From Pseudolysobacter antarcticus (GTDB taxonomy: Bacteria > Pseudomonadota > Gammaproteobacteria > Xanthomonadales > Rhodanobacteraceae): a DNA stretch of 64,000 bases. Below the pieces are notes generated by a model. That model saw only the letters and a list, made by a program, of their open reading frames with translations, had not been told where the DNA came from and ran no database searches. Below, one piece after another: positions 17,688 to 25,535 of this stretch (its first letter is position 1; each line of letters opens with the position of its first letter). The stretch covers positions 3,596,001-3,660,000 of the forward strand of contig NZ_CP035704.1 in the NCBI RefSeq assembly GCF_004168365.1, written 5' to 3'. The position numbers and the translations under genes were made by a program.

Positions 17688-17936
17688 CTATGGCTGATAT
17701 TTCTCGACGACTTCCGCGGGACGAAGCGTGGCATCGTGCACATCGCCGCCGAACTCGCGTCGCGCGCGGCGCTGGCGCAGCAGATCCCAGCTTTGATCCA
17801 ATTGCACGCCGATATGGACCAGACGCTGGCGATCGGCATCGGACATTTCGCCGCTCGAATGCAGACGATCTTCCTCAGCCACGAGCTTGCCGATGTGCGC
17901 GAGCACGTAAGAATCGGGATCCTGCTTGTCCATCAT
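17688..17936 (-). CDS. DUF2630 family protein
   Basis: This is a small 82-residue protein with the full DUF2630 pattern: a helical N-terminus (VLAHIGKLVAEEDRLHSSG), then LVHIGVQLDQSWDLLRQRRA, and a C-terminal RPAEVVEKY. The family is a short, soluble helical hairpin of unknown function found in actinobacteria and proteobacteria. Two adjacent ATG codons (17936 and 17933) follow AGGA, and spacing favours the second. It lies just downstream of a catalase remnant on the same strand and next to several small stress-type genes. A stress role is only suggested by that context. Confidence 0.8.
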   Translation of the reverse strand: MMDKQDPDSYVLAHIGKLVAEEDRLHSSGEMSDADRQRLVHIGVQLDQSWDLLRQRRARREFGGDVHDATLRPAEVVEKYQP

Positions 17937-17989
17937 GTTTCCTCGTTGGTTGACGTTTCAGCTTACGCCAAAACACGAACGGATTTTTC

Positions 17990-18180
17990 TCGATCCCACT
18001 GACGTGTCTTCCGGCAGCGGCGAATTCTTTGGGCTGGGTCATATCGAACACACCGGCGCCAGATTTGACATCAGCTTTTTTCAGCAGTGCCACTCCGCCC
18101 GCATCTGCAGCGATAGCTTTCAGTTGGCCAAACGCGTCGCGCACAAAATCCACCGCGCACGATTTCTTGCACAGCGATCT
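17990..18180 (-). pseudogene. katE: remnant of the C-terminal domain of a large-subunit catalase
   Basis: On the minus strand the frame reads CAVDFVRDAFGQLKAIAADA, then GGVALLKKADVKSGAGV and KEFAAAGRH. This matches the style of the C-terminal (DJ-1/PfpI-like) domain of large KatE-type catalases, where DAFxHLKAI, GGxALLKKAGV and a terminal FxAAAKxR segment are usual. Only about 60 codons remain. The heme-binding catalase domain is absent, and the fragment begins right after the terminator of the upstream stress gene. There is no start codon context suggesting a functional protein. I call it a decayed remnant left by deletion, based on motif memory and not on an alignment. Confidence 0.55.
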
Positions 18181-18183
18181 GGA

Positions 18184-18216
18184 CGAAGAAAGAGAGACCG
18201 GGGAAAACCCGGTCTC
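18184..18216 (-). terminator. intrinsic terminator of the general-stress-like gene
   Basis: On the minus strand a perfect 9-bp stem (GAGACCGGG at 18216-18208 with CCCGGTCTC at 18202-18194, loop TTTTC) is followed by TCTTTCTTCG. It sits 18 bases after the stop codon at 18235. Confidence 0.85.
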
Positions 18217-18234
18217 CGTTACATTTACGACTGA

Positions 18235-18765
18235 TTACGCCGCAGCAGCAGGCGCTTTGGCTTCGGATCCGGTCGAGATATCGTCAGCGTGATTGCGCTT
18301 GAAAATATCCTTGGCGATATCAAGCTGCTTGCTGTCTTCGGTATGCACCGAGATCAGAATGTTGCCGGTCTTGATCTTCTCGTCGTAGCGTTTTGCTTCG
18401 AATTCGGGAATGCCCATTCCGACCAGCGCACCGATCACGCCGCCAGCAGCCGTACCTACTGCAGCGCCACCGAGTGCGGCCATGATCGGACCCGCGGCGA
18501 TGAACGGGCCAACGCCCGGAATCGCGAGCGATCCGATGCCCGCGAGCCAACCCAGCGCGGCACCCACGCCCAAGCCAGCAACACCGCCTGCGGTCGCGCC
18601 TTCCGGCGCCTTGGTGTTGTGCTCGTGTGCAAAATCCTTGGTGCCGCGTTTATCCGGCAACAGCGCGGAAATATCATTATTTGTGAATCCGGCGAGCTTG
18701 AGTTCGTCGACGATGCTCTCGGCTTGGCCGATGGTTTTGGTGGTGCAATATACAGATGCTTTCAT
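18235..18765 (-). CDS. general-stress-type glycine-zipper protein (176 aa)
   Basis: The N-terminal 60 residues (MKASVYCTTKTIGQAESIVD, then ELKLAGFTNNDISALLPDK) form a ferredoxin-like fold as in YflT/general stress protein 17M. Residues about 58-115 are a long Gly/Ala-rich hydrophobic stretch (GVAGLGVGAALGWLAGIG and GGAAVGTAAGGVIGALVGMG) that may insert into membranes as a glycine zipper. The C-terminal part returns to a soluble domain (NILISVHTEDSKQLDIAKDIF). Homologues are widespread in proteobacteria that survive desiccation or osmotic stress, but the activity is unknown. It has a strong AGGAG site before the ATG and its own terminator. It lies 17 bases downstream of the BON gene and is probably cotranscribed with it. 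Confidence 0.75.
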   Translation of the reverse strand: MKASVYCTTKTIGQAESIVDELKLAGFTNNDISALLPDKRGTKDFAHEHNTKAPEGATAGGVAGLGVGAALGWLAGIGSLAIPGVGPFIAAGPIMAALGGAAVGTAAGGVIGALVGMGIPEFEAKRYDEKIKTGNILISVHTEDSKQLDIAKDIFKRNHADDISTGSEAKAPAAAA

Positions 18766-18782
18766 GGTTATCTCCTGCTGAT

Positions 18783-19193
18783 TTATTGTTTGATGTCCAA
18801 CTCGTTATTCACCTGCGAAACGCCAGAAACGCCCGCAGCCAATTTGCCTACCTTGATTTTTTCGTCCGCACTCGCGACCGGGCCACGGAGCGTTACCACG
18901 CCTGCAGCTGCCACCAACTTCACGTTGTGTGCCAGCGTCGACAGCGATTTCTCATTGACGATCGAGCTACGCACAGCGGCTGCGACCTTGATGTCCGCAC
19001 TGTTGTTCGGCTGGTCGGTAGGCGTCATCGTGTCGGCGGATTTGTCGCGGGTATTCAGCCGGGTATTGTCCGCAGCAGTCGACGTGACAGGTGCCGCCGC
19101 TGGCGGCGTTTGTTGCGCCATGGCGGCGGTGCCTGACATCGCCAGCAAAACCAGCGATGCGGCCAGGTGGACGGAATTGAATTTTCTACGCAT
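18783..19193 (-). CDS. periplasmic BON-domain protein
   Basis: This product of 136 residues has a signal peptide (hydrophobic residues 10-27, cleavage near AMAQ-Q). A Pro/Thr-rich disordered stretch follows, and then one BON domain (about 68-135) with DIKVAAAVRSSIVNE, VTLRGPVAS and GVSQVNNELD. BON domains bind phospholipid surfaces and are typical of osmotic-shock proteins such as OsmY. The ATG at 19193 has GAGAG ten bases upstream. The frame runs on to 19247 without a better start. Neighbours are other small stress-type genes, which suggests an envelope-stress operon. Confidence 0.8.
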   Translation of the reverse strand: MRRKFNSVHLAASLVLLAMSGTAAMAQQTPPAAAPVTSTAADNTRLNTRDKSADTMTPTDQPNNSADIKVAAAVRSSIVNEKSLSTLAHNVKLVAAAGVVTLRGPVASADEKIKVGKLAAGVSGVSQVNNELDIKQ

Positions 19194-19246
19194 GGGATTT
19201 CTCTCGTCGATAGTTGCAAGGTAAAGAAATAAATACTGAAAGCGCA

Positions 19247-19555
19247 TCAGTGCCGCTTGGCGCCGTGCTTTTTCGAAAAATGCATGTTCGCTTCGTAGGC
19301 ATGCTGCTTGGCCAGCAAGCCGTGACCGCTCGCAACATGGGCGTGATGTGCACCCTTGGCATCGTCGCCGGCGCCGTACTGTTTGGCGGCTTCCTTGTGA
19401 TGATCGGCCGCGTGCTGATGATGCTCGGCAGCCTTTTCATGATGCTGCGAATGCGACAGCTCGCTCGATGCCGCCTGCGTGCCGCGCGATGCATCGTCTT
19501 GTTCGGGTTTGGTCGCCGCCTTGATCTGCGGCGCGCTGCTGTTTTTCTGATTCAT
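19247..19555 (-). CDS. histidine-rich small protein (102 aa)
   Basis: The product is soluble, Lys/Ala-rich and very His-rich: HSQHHEKAAEHHQHAADHHK and GAHHAHVASGHG make up its middle. The pattern of HHxxAAxHH heptads predicts one long helix with a face of histidines, which could bind metal ions or buffer protons. Similar His-rich proteins accompany stress genes in other proteobacteria, but I know of no assigned function. The ATG at 19555 has a strong AGGAG site. The frame continues upstream to 19606, but only over the leader and its hairpin. A sigma-54-like promoter and an intrinsic-terminator-like hairpin precede it. Confidence 0.7.
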   Translation of the reverse strand: MNQKNSSAPQIKAATKPEQDDASRGTQAASSELSHSQHHEKAAEHHQHAADHHKEAAKQYGAGDDAKGAHHAHVASGHGLLAKQHAYEANMHFSKKHGAKRH

Positions 19556-19570
19556 GACTACTACTCCTAC

Positions 19571-19595
19571 AAAAAAAGTCGCTGACAACAGCGAC
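19571..19595 (-). terminator. terminator-like hairpin in the leader of the His-rich gene
   Basis: On the minus strand GTCGCTG-TTGT-CAGCGAC is followed directly by seven T residues, then by the ribosome site of the His-rich gene. This is a textbook intrinsic terminator in an unusual place, 15 bases before the start codon. It may end a transcript coming from the 20-kb side or act as an attenuator. Confidence 0.7.
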
Positions 19596-19608
19596 GCAGG
19601 AGTCATAC

Positions 19609-19625
19609 AGCACGGGGCGTGCCAA
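19609..19625 (-). promoter_or_regulatory. candidate sigma-54 promoter
   Basis: On the minus strand the sequence is TTGGCACGCCCCGTGCT. The -24 GG and -12 GC are separated by exactly ten bases, and TTGGCACG matches the consensus fully. The -12 side reads GTGCT where TTGCA is ideal. Transcription would start near 19597, immediately before the hairpin. The core is also a short palindrome (GCACG/CGTGC), so chance is possible. Confidence 0.45.
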
Positions 19626-20026
19626 TCAGAAAATCGTTGTGGGGATTGGCTGGCAGCGTTTTCTCGCCGGGTAAAGTGCCGAGAGCAGCTGTTTTATCTC
19701 ATGCAAATTGAAAGAAGTGCGCCTGCCTTGGTTGGCAATCGACGCAGCTCTACGATGGCGCTCCCGGCGACCGTCTATCGGCTGCCCGCAGCGGTATCTG
19801 GGGAGCGATCTCCTTTAGCGAAACTCGCCCTTCTCTGCGCGCCTGCAGTGCGATTGTGGGTCTCGATGGATCAATCTAAACGACACTTGGGCGAAGGGAA
19901 AGTCCCGCACGAAATTATGGCGAGTCAACGGTAAACTGCAACGCGCGTCCTAGCCGGGCGCGCCTAGTCCGTTGTTTGCAACAGGTATCGTCGTATCGCT
20001 TGGGTGATTAATCTGACGGCGCCAAA
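19626..20026. other. intergenic region without recognised gene
   Basis: These roughly 400 bases lie between the methyltransferase gene and the His-rich gene, both on the minus strand. No open frame looks coding. If a small RNA exists here it would run leftward and end at the terminator-like hairpin at 19571-19595. Confidence 0.4.
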
Positions 20027-21199
20027 CTAATCACCAGCCCTGATCGCGCCGACATACAACAACGCGCGTTCGCCACGCGCGGTTTGTGCGGTGACTTCCA
20101 GCCAGGCTTGTTTTGTCTCTGCGCCGAGTTCGCAGCGAAAATCCCAACCTGATTTTTTCAGGCGATCGTCGGCGAATGCTTCGCTGACGTCTTCGCGAAC
20201 TATGTCGATCGGGCAATGATGCCGCGTGCCGTTGACGATAATCTCGACGCTGCCCAAAGCACCGTCGTCGAGCGATCCGGCCCAGCCCTGCAAACGCAAT
20301 TCACCGGATGATGAAAGCGTTCGCACATCGACCCAACCCCATGCGCCACGACGAAACTCGTGCAGTCCTGAAAGATCGCGCGTCGGATCTTTCGCGACAA
20401 TGTACAGATCCTGTTCCTGCGCCAATGCCTTGCGCAGGCGGAAATACGGTTGCTCATGACCGAGCGCGCGGCGCAATGACTGCGCGACGAAAGTTTCGCT
20501 GGCATAGGCCGTGCCGTAAATATCGGTATCGAGATCGGCGTTTTCACTGCGGGTTTCGTACACGATTCCCGACTCCGGCATGAGCGTATTTCCGGCCAGC
20601 AGACTGCTGTCGCGCACGCTGAAACACAGCACGCCATTCGGTGTTAGCACGTCGATCAATCGTGCCAGCCACGCATCGAACAAACTCTCCGGCAGATGCG
20701 AAAACAACGAGGCGACCCAAATGAAATCGAAATTTTTGCCGGGCTGAAATTGCTCTGGATCAGCATGTGACGGCAAACCGGTCACGCCGAATTCGTGCGT
20801 GACAAACACCAGCGCATCCGCCTGCAATTCGGATGCAAACAAATTTTCGCGCGGCATCGCAAGGCTGAGAAAACGCAGCAGTCGTCCATAACCGCACGCA
20901 AAATCCAGCACTTTGACATCGTCGTTGTTGCTGCCGAAAAAATGCTGCTGGATTTGTCGCATCGCGCTGAATTGCTGCAGCGAGATATTGAAATACTGAC
21001 TCTGCGCCGCGCCCGCAACCTGATGATGCTGCAGCGAATGCGTGAACATTTGATCGTTGGAATGGATCGTCGTGTTCAAGTCTTCGGCATCGATTTTTCC
21101 GGGCAGCTGCGGGCAGCAAGACAATACTGCGGCTTTGAATTCAGTGCTCGCGCAGACAGTTCTGGATTGCTCCAGCAAAAACAATTCCGTTGCATTCAT
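20027..21199 (-). CDS. class I SAM-dependent methyltransferase with C-terminal accessory domain
   Basis: The product has 390 residues. An N-terminal helical region is followed by a Rossmann-fold methyltransferase core (about 80-290) with motif I VLDFACGYGRLLRFLS, an acidic post-I residue in FASELQADALVF, and FDFIWVASLFSHLPE as motif IV/V. The last about 110 residues (from WGWVDVRTLSSSGELRLQGW) look like a separate beta-sandwich of the kind attached to surface-glycan methyltransferases and glycosyltransferases. Its substrate is unknown. The frame begins with GTG at 21205, two codons before the ATG at 21199. Neither has a clear ribosome site. No operon partners are evident. Confidence 0.75.
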   Translation of the reverse strand: MNATELFLLEQSRTVCASTEFKAAVLSCCPQLPGKIDAEDLNTTIHSNDQMFTHSLQHHQVAGAAQSQYFNISLQQFSAMRQIQQHFFGSNNDDVKVLDFACGYGRLLRFLSLAMPRENLFASELQADALVFVTHEFGVTGLPSHADPEQFQPGKNFDFIWVASLFSHLPESLFDAWLARLIDVLTPNGVLCFSVRDSSLLAGNTLMPESGIVYETRSENADLDTDIYGTAYASETFVAQSLRRALGHEQPYFRLRKALAQEQDLYIVAKDPTRDLSGLHEFRRGAWGWVDVRTLSSSGELRLQGWAGSLDDGALGSVEIIVNGTRHHCPIDIVREDVSEAFADDRLKKSGWDFRCELGAETKQAWLEVTAQTARGERALLYVGAIRAGD

Positions 21200-21331
21200 G
21201 GTCACGAATTCTGGCGAAGGAAATCCGCGATGCTAGGGCGCGCGCTCGACATGAGCAAGCAAATCCACACGACCCATCGCACATCATCAAGATGCGCGAT
21301 GGGTCGATCCGAGCGCTACACCAAACTTGCG

Positions 21332-24103
21332 CTAATTCGCTGGCGAAAATCCGAATCCGTCGATGTAGATAATATCGTGGGCAATAGTGCCCACCGGTGT
21401 GCTGCCGCCGATCAGGATCTGATACGGCGCGTTCAACAATACCGAGAGCGACTTGTCTTGATAATTCGCTGTCACGATATCGGGTTTGCCATCGCCGTTC
21501 AGATCAGCCACCGCGGTCGAAAAAGTACTTACGCCGGCGGTCACCGCTTGCTGTGTGGCGAAGCTGGCGGTCGTGGCACCCGGTACAGTGGTATTGCGCA
21601 ATATCGATATCGATCCCGGCGTGATGAAGCCTATATTCGCCACGATCAGGTCGGGCTTGCCATCACCATTCAAATCGGTAGGAGTTACTGCGTAAGCAGA
21701 CTGGTTTGCGGCAAATGATTGCTGCGCGGAGAACGTCGCTATGGCCGAGCCGGCTGCGGTGGTATTGAGCAACACCGATACCGACGCCGTACTTGAACCG
21801 GGATTGGCGACGATCACATCGGACTTGCCGTCGCCATTGATATCCGCAGTGGAGATGTTCTGCGGATAGAACCCCGCCGCAAATACCTGTTGCGTGGCAA
21901 AGCTCACAGTCGTCGCACCCGGCGCGGTGGTATTGAGCAAGACCGACATCGTACCGACGCTGGTATTGTTGGCGACGACCAAATCCGGCTTGCCATCCCG
22001 GTTGACGTCCGCCGCAGCAACCCAGATCGGCGATGTGCCCGTGGCGAATGTTTGTTGCGTGGCGAAACTGCCGGTCGTGGCACCAGTGGCGGTGGTATTG
22101 AGCAAGACCGAAATCGTGTTGGAATTGCGATTGGCGGCAATCAGATCGGGCTTGCCATCGCCATTGATGTCGAGGCTGATGATCGAACGCGGATCCGTCC
22201 CGGTCGCAAATGTTTGTGGCGTTGCAAAGCTCACCACCCCGGCTCCGGCGGCCGTGGTGTTCATGAACAACCAGATCTGATTGGCATCGCGCGCACTAAC
22301 CAGCAGGTCAAGCTTGCCATCCCCGTTGACATCGGCAATGGCAATTGTTTCGCTGTTGTTGCCGGTGGTAAAAATCTGCCGTCCACCATACGTGGCGGTT
22401 GCACTGCCGGGGATCGTGGCATTGAGGAAAACGCCGAAGTTATCGCTATCACACACAATCAGGTCAGGCTTGCCGTCGCCGTTCAGATCCGCCGTAGTGA
22501 CATAGACCGGACGACCTTGTGCGACCGGATCAAACGCTGATGCAAAATCCTGCTTGGGCGCAAGACTCGGCAAGACGGCACTCGAAACCATCGTGTTCAT
22601 CACCACCGAAACTGTATCGTCGCCGAGGTTGGCGGAAATCAGATCAAGCTTGCCATCGCCATTCAAGTCGGCGCTGATCACCGCCGCAGGATTGGCGCCA
22701 GCGGCGAAAGCTTGCTCCACTGCAAAATTCGCCGTGGCACTGCCCGGCGTGGTGAGATTGAGTAGCACCGACAGACTATTTGCACCGCTGTTCGCGATGA
22801 CCAGATCGGGCTTGCCATCGCTGTTGGCATCCGCCGTGGTGACTGAAATGGGACCCGCCTCGGTGGCGAAAGTCTTTTGTGCGGCAAAACTCGGCGCGGT
22901 ATCGCCAGCGGCCGTGGTGCTGAACAATACCGAGACCGTATTCGACGAATTGTTGACGACGATCAGATCGGGCTTGCCATCGCCGTTGATATCCGCCGTG
23001 CTGACCGCGACCGGATTGCTGCCCGTGGCGAAGCTGGTCTGCGCAGTAAATGCTAGCGTAGTCGAGCCGGATACGGTGGTATTGAGCAACGCCGAAACAC
23101 TGCTGGCGCCGTTGTTGGCGACGATGATATCGGGCTTGCCATCGCCATTGAGATCGCTGGCGATCACATTGATCGGATTAGCCGCGCTGGCGAAGGTTTG
23201 CTGCGTGGCAAAGCTCGGCGCGGCCGCGCCGGGCGCGGTGGTGTTGAGCAGCACCGAGACAGTATTCGAACCGTTATTCGCGACGATCAGATCCGGCCTG
23301 CCGTCGCCGTTGAGGTCCACACTCGCGACCGATGTCGGATTGCTGCCGGTAGCAAAAGTTTGCTGTGTGGCAAAGCTCGCGATCAAGGTGCCAGGCACGG
23401 TGGTATTGAGCAGCACCGAGACGGTATTGCCGCCGTAGTTGGCGATAACGATGTCGGGCAAACCGTCGCCGTTGAAATCGGCGATGCTGATCGCGCGCGG
23501 ATTCGAGCCGACGGCAAACGTCTGCGCCACCGCAAAACTTGGCGTACTCGCGCCCGCCGCGGAGGTATTGAGCAGCACCGAAATATTTCCCGATGTACTG
23601 TTCGCTACGATCAGATCGAGTTGACTGTCGCCGTTGAGATCGACCGCGCGAATCGCGTATGGTGCGGCGCCTGCGGCGAAAATTTGCTGGGTCGCGAACG
23701 TCGGTGGCGAACCGATCGTCGCGCCATCCAAAAACAGGTTGAACGTATTGAACGGCGGATTGCCGGAGTCCGGCAATATCGTGACTGGAATATTGGCGCT
23801 GCTCGCGCCGGCGGCAAACAGGATGTTGCCGGCGTTGGCGCTGTAATCCTTGCCAGCCTTGGCGGTGATATTCGCGGTGTGATAATTCAACAGCACGGCG
23901 TAGGTTTTATCGCCAGTACGCGTGACCGGAAAATTCATTGTCTGCGCCGAACTGCCGGCACTGATGCTGGCAGGCGATGAGCCGGTCAATGTGGTGTCGG
24001 CGGCGAGCGCGGATACGCTGAATAAAACGCTGAGTAAAAATGCCGGCATACGATGCCGGATCGGATCGCGCAACTGCGTGCGCGCCGTAGCCTTGTCTTG
24101 CAT
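21332..24103 (-). CDS. secreted FG-GAP/VCBS repeat protein with Calx-beta-like domain
   Basis: This is an exported protein of 923 residues. After a signal sequence (hydrophobic stretch about 20-34, ending ALAA) comes a Calx-beta-like domain (about 36-125). Fourteen FG-GAP/VCBS units follow, each with a calcium-loop motif such as ADLNGDGKPDLIVAN and a NTVSVLLNTT strand. They should form beta-propeller blades. The C-terminus HDIIYIDGFGFSPAN is a divergent version of the tail on other exported proteins of this window. The ATG at 24103 has AGGGGG about seven bases upstream. Probable role: calcium-dependent surface or matrix protein. No enzymatic motif was found. Confidence 0.8.
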   Translation of the reverse strand: MQDKATARTQLRDPIRHRMPAFLLSVLFSVSALAADTTLTGSSPASISAGSSAQTMNFPVTRTGDKTYAVLLNYHTANITAKAGKDYSANAGNILFAAGASSANIPVTILPDSGNPPFNTFNLFLDGATIGSPPTFATQQIFAAGAAPYAIRAVDLNGDSQLDLIVANSTSGNISVLLNTSAAGASTPSFAVAQTFAVGSNPRAISIADFNGDGLPDIVIANYGGNTVSVLLNTTVPGTLIASFATQQTFATGSNPTSVASVDLNGDGRPDLIVANNGSNTVSVLLNTTAPGAAAPSFATQQTFASAANPINVIASDLNGDGKPDIIVANNGASSVSALLNTTVSGSTTLAFTAQTSFATGSNPVAVSTADINGDGKPDLIVVNNSSNTVSVLFSTTAAGDTAPSFAAQKTFATEAGPISVTTADANSDGKPDLVIANSGANSLSVLLNLTTPGSATANFAVEQAFAAGANPAAVISADLNGDGKLDLISANLGDDTVSVVMNTMVSSAVLPSLAPKQDFASAFDPVAQGRPVYVTTADLNGDGKPDLIVCDSDNFGVFLNATIPGSATATYGGRQIFTTGNNSETIAIADVNGDGKLDLLVSARDANQIWLFMNTTAAGAGVVSFATPQTFATGTDPRSIISLDINGDGKPDLIAANRNSNTISVLLNTTATGATTGSFATQQTFATGTSPIWVAAADVNRDGKPDLVVANNTSVGTMSVLLNTTAPGATTVSFATQQVFAAGFYPQNISTADINGDGKSDVIVANPGSSTASVSVLLNTTAAGSAIATFSAQQSFAANQSAYAVTPTDLNGDGKPDLIVANIGFITPGSISILRNTTVPGATTASFATQQAVTAGVSTFSTAVADLNGDGKPDIVTANYQDKSLSVLLNAPYQILIGGSTPVGTIAHDIIYIDGFGFSPAN
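21430..23700 (-). repeat. array of 14 FG-GAP-encoding repeats
   Basis: DNA units of about 150-180 bases encode D-x-N-G-D-G-x-x-D calcium loops in near-regular spacing. Segments such as gatcgggcttgccatcgcc recur with little change, suggesting duplication of units within the gene. Confidence 0.8.
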
Positions 24104-24220
24104 GGATTGCCCCCTGAATCACATCCGTGGTTTTTCATGGGGCTGATCGGCACGGACAAAAACCGATTCCCAAGGCTCAGCAACAGTCAGGCTGAAGACT
24201 GAGCCATGGGCGGTATTGTA
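24104..24220 (-). promoter_or_regulatory. leader of the FG-GAP gene with -10 box and inverted repeat
   Basis: On the minus strand a TACAAT box lies at 24220-24215, without a convincing -35. The predicted leader of about 105 bases contains GGCTCAG (24205-24199) paired with CTGAGCC (24080+100, that is 24180-24174), plus a smaller inner AGTC/GACT pair. It fits no riboswitch class I know. Confidence 0.35.
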
Positions 24221-24344
24221 TGCATGGGCGCGGGTCACAAGGCAACGTTGCAGGATGCACGCGTTGCCCCGTTCTGCGAGATATTCCCAACTATCCATAA
24301 GGGCCGGTGGTGGTGACGCGGATGACAGATCGCAGGCGATTTTC

Positions 24345-25535
24345 TCAGGCTACCGCAGCGATGCGATGGCTGCTTTCAAACTGCACGGCGCGGTCCAATC
24401 CGGCGCGCAAATCGGTGAGCAGATCCTGCGCCGATTCGATGCCGACCGACAGACGCAGCAAACCATCGCCGATGCCGGCGCGCGCGCGCGCGGGTGCATC
24501 CATCGAGGCATGCGTCATCGTCGCCGGATGTGCGACCAGGCTTTCGACGCCGCCGAGCGATTCGGCCAGCGTGTACAACTTGAGACCATCGACGAACGCC
24601 GCGGCGGCTTCTTCGCCACCGCGCAGATCGAAACTCAGCATGCCGCCAAAACCGCGCTGCTGACGCTTCGCGAGTTCGTGTCCAGGATGATTCAACAAGC
24701 CTGGAAAATGCACGCGACTCACGGCCGGATGCGCGACCAGCAAGGTCGCTAGCGCCTGAGCATTTTCCTGATGCACAGCAATGCGCGGCGCGAGCGTGCG
24801 CAGGCCGCGCAAGGTCAGGAAACTGTCGAACGGCGAACCAGTCAGGCCCAGACAATTCGCCCACCACGTGAGTTGTTCGCCTTGCGCCGCATCGGCCCAG
24901 ACCACGGCGCCGCCGACCACATCGGAATGGCCGTTGAGATATTTCGTGGTCGAATGCAAGACCAGATCGGCGCCGAGTTCGATCGGCTGCTGCAACGCCG
25001 GCGAGAGGAAAGTATTGTCGACCAGCACCTGCGCACCGGCGGCGTGCGCGAGTGCCGCGACCGCGCGAATATCGGTGATACGCAACAGCGGATTGCTCGG
25101 TGTTTCGATCCAGACCAGTTTCGGTTTGCGCTTGAGAATCTCGATCAACGCGCTGCGATCCTGGAAATCGACGATGGCGAGTTGATATTGCCCACGCGCT
25201 GCTTGCGCCTTGAACAAACGATAACTGCCGCCGTAGCAATCGTGCGGAATCACCAGCAGATCGTCGCGATCGAGTTGTGCTGTGACCAGCGTGATCGCAG
25301 CCATGCCGGATGCGGTGATGACCGCACCCGCACCGCCTTCGAGTTCGGCCAGCGCACCGGCTAGAACATCACGCGTAGGATTGCCGGAGCGCGTGTAATC
25401 GTACGCGCGCTTTTTGCCAAAACCCGCAAAACTGTAATTGGTCGAAAGATAAATCGGCGGCATCACCGCGCCGTGTGCCGTATCGATATCAACGCCGGCT
25501 CGCGCGGCAATCGTGGCGGGATCAAAACGGCTCAT
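24345..25535 (-). CDS. metB: cystathionine gamma-synthase / O-succinylhomoserine sulfhydrylase-type enzyme
   Basis: This is a PLP-dependent enzyme of 396 residues of the Cys/Met metabolism family. It joins activated homoserine to cysteine (or sulfide) in methionine synthesis. Family marks are YDYTRSGNPTRD near the N-terminus, ITASGMAAITL, the PLP-phosphate region, VDNTFLSPALQQP, and the PLP lysine in LHSTTKYLNGHSD at about residue 198. SVGIESAQDLLTDL lies at the end. The ATG at 25535 follows GGAGAAGTTGC and overlaps the stop of metX by four bases (ATGA). The two form one operon controlled by the SAM-I riboswitch upstream of metX. Distinguishing synthase from direct sulfhydrylase needs comparison with characterised proteins. 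Confidence 0.9.
   Translation of the reverse strand: MSRFDPATIAARAGVDIDTAHGAVMPPIYLSTNYSFAGFGKKRAYDYTRSGNPTRDVLAGALAELEGGAGAVITASGMAAITLVTAQLDRDDLLVIPHDCYGGSYRLFKAQAARGQYQLAIVDFQDRSALIEILKRKPKLVWIETPSNPLLRITDIRAVAALAHAAGAQVLVDNTFLSPALQQPIELGADLVLHSTTKYLNGHSDVVGGAVVWADAAQGEQLTWWANCLGLTGSPFDSFLTLRGLRTLAPRIAVHQENAQALATLLVAHPAVSRVHFPGLLNHPGHELAKRQQRGFGGMLSFDLRGGEEAAAAFVDGLKLYTLAESLGGVESLVAHPATMTHASMDAPARARAGIGDGLLRLSVGIESAQDLLTDLRAGLDRAVQFESSHRIAAVA

Noticed and set aside
19554-19934. 126-codon plus-strand frame in the gap beside the His-rich gene
   Set aside because: There is no ribosome site, it begins in the leader of an opposing gene, and the composition is unlike real genes here.
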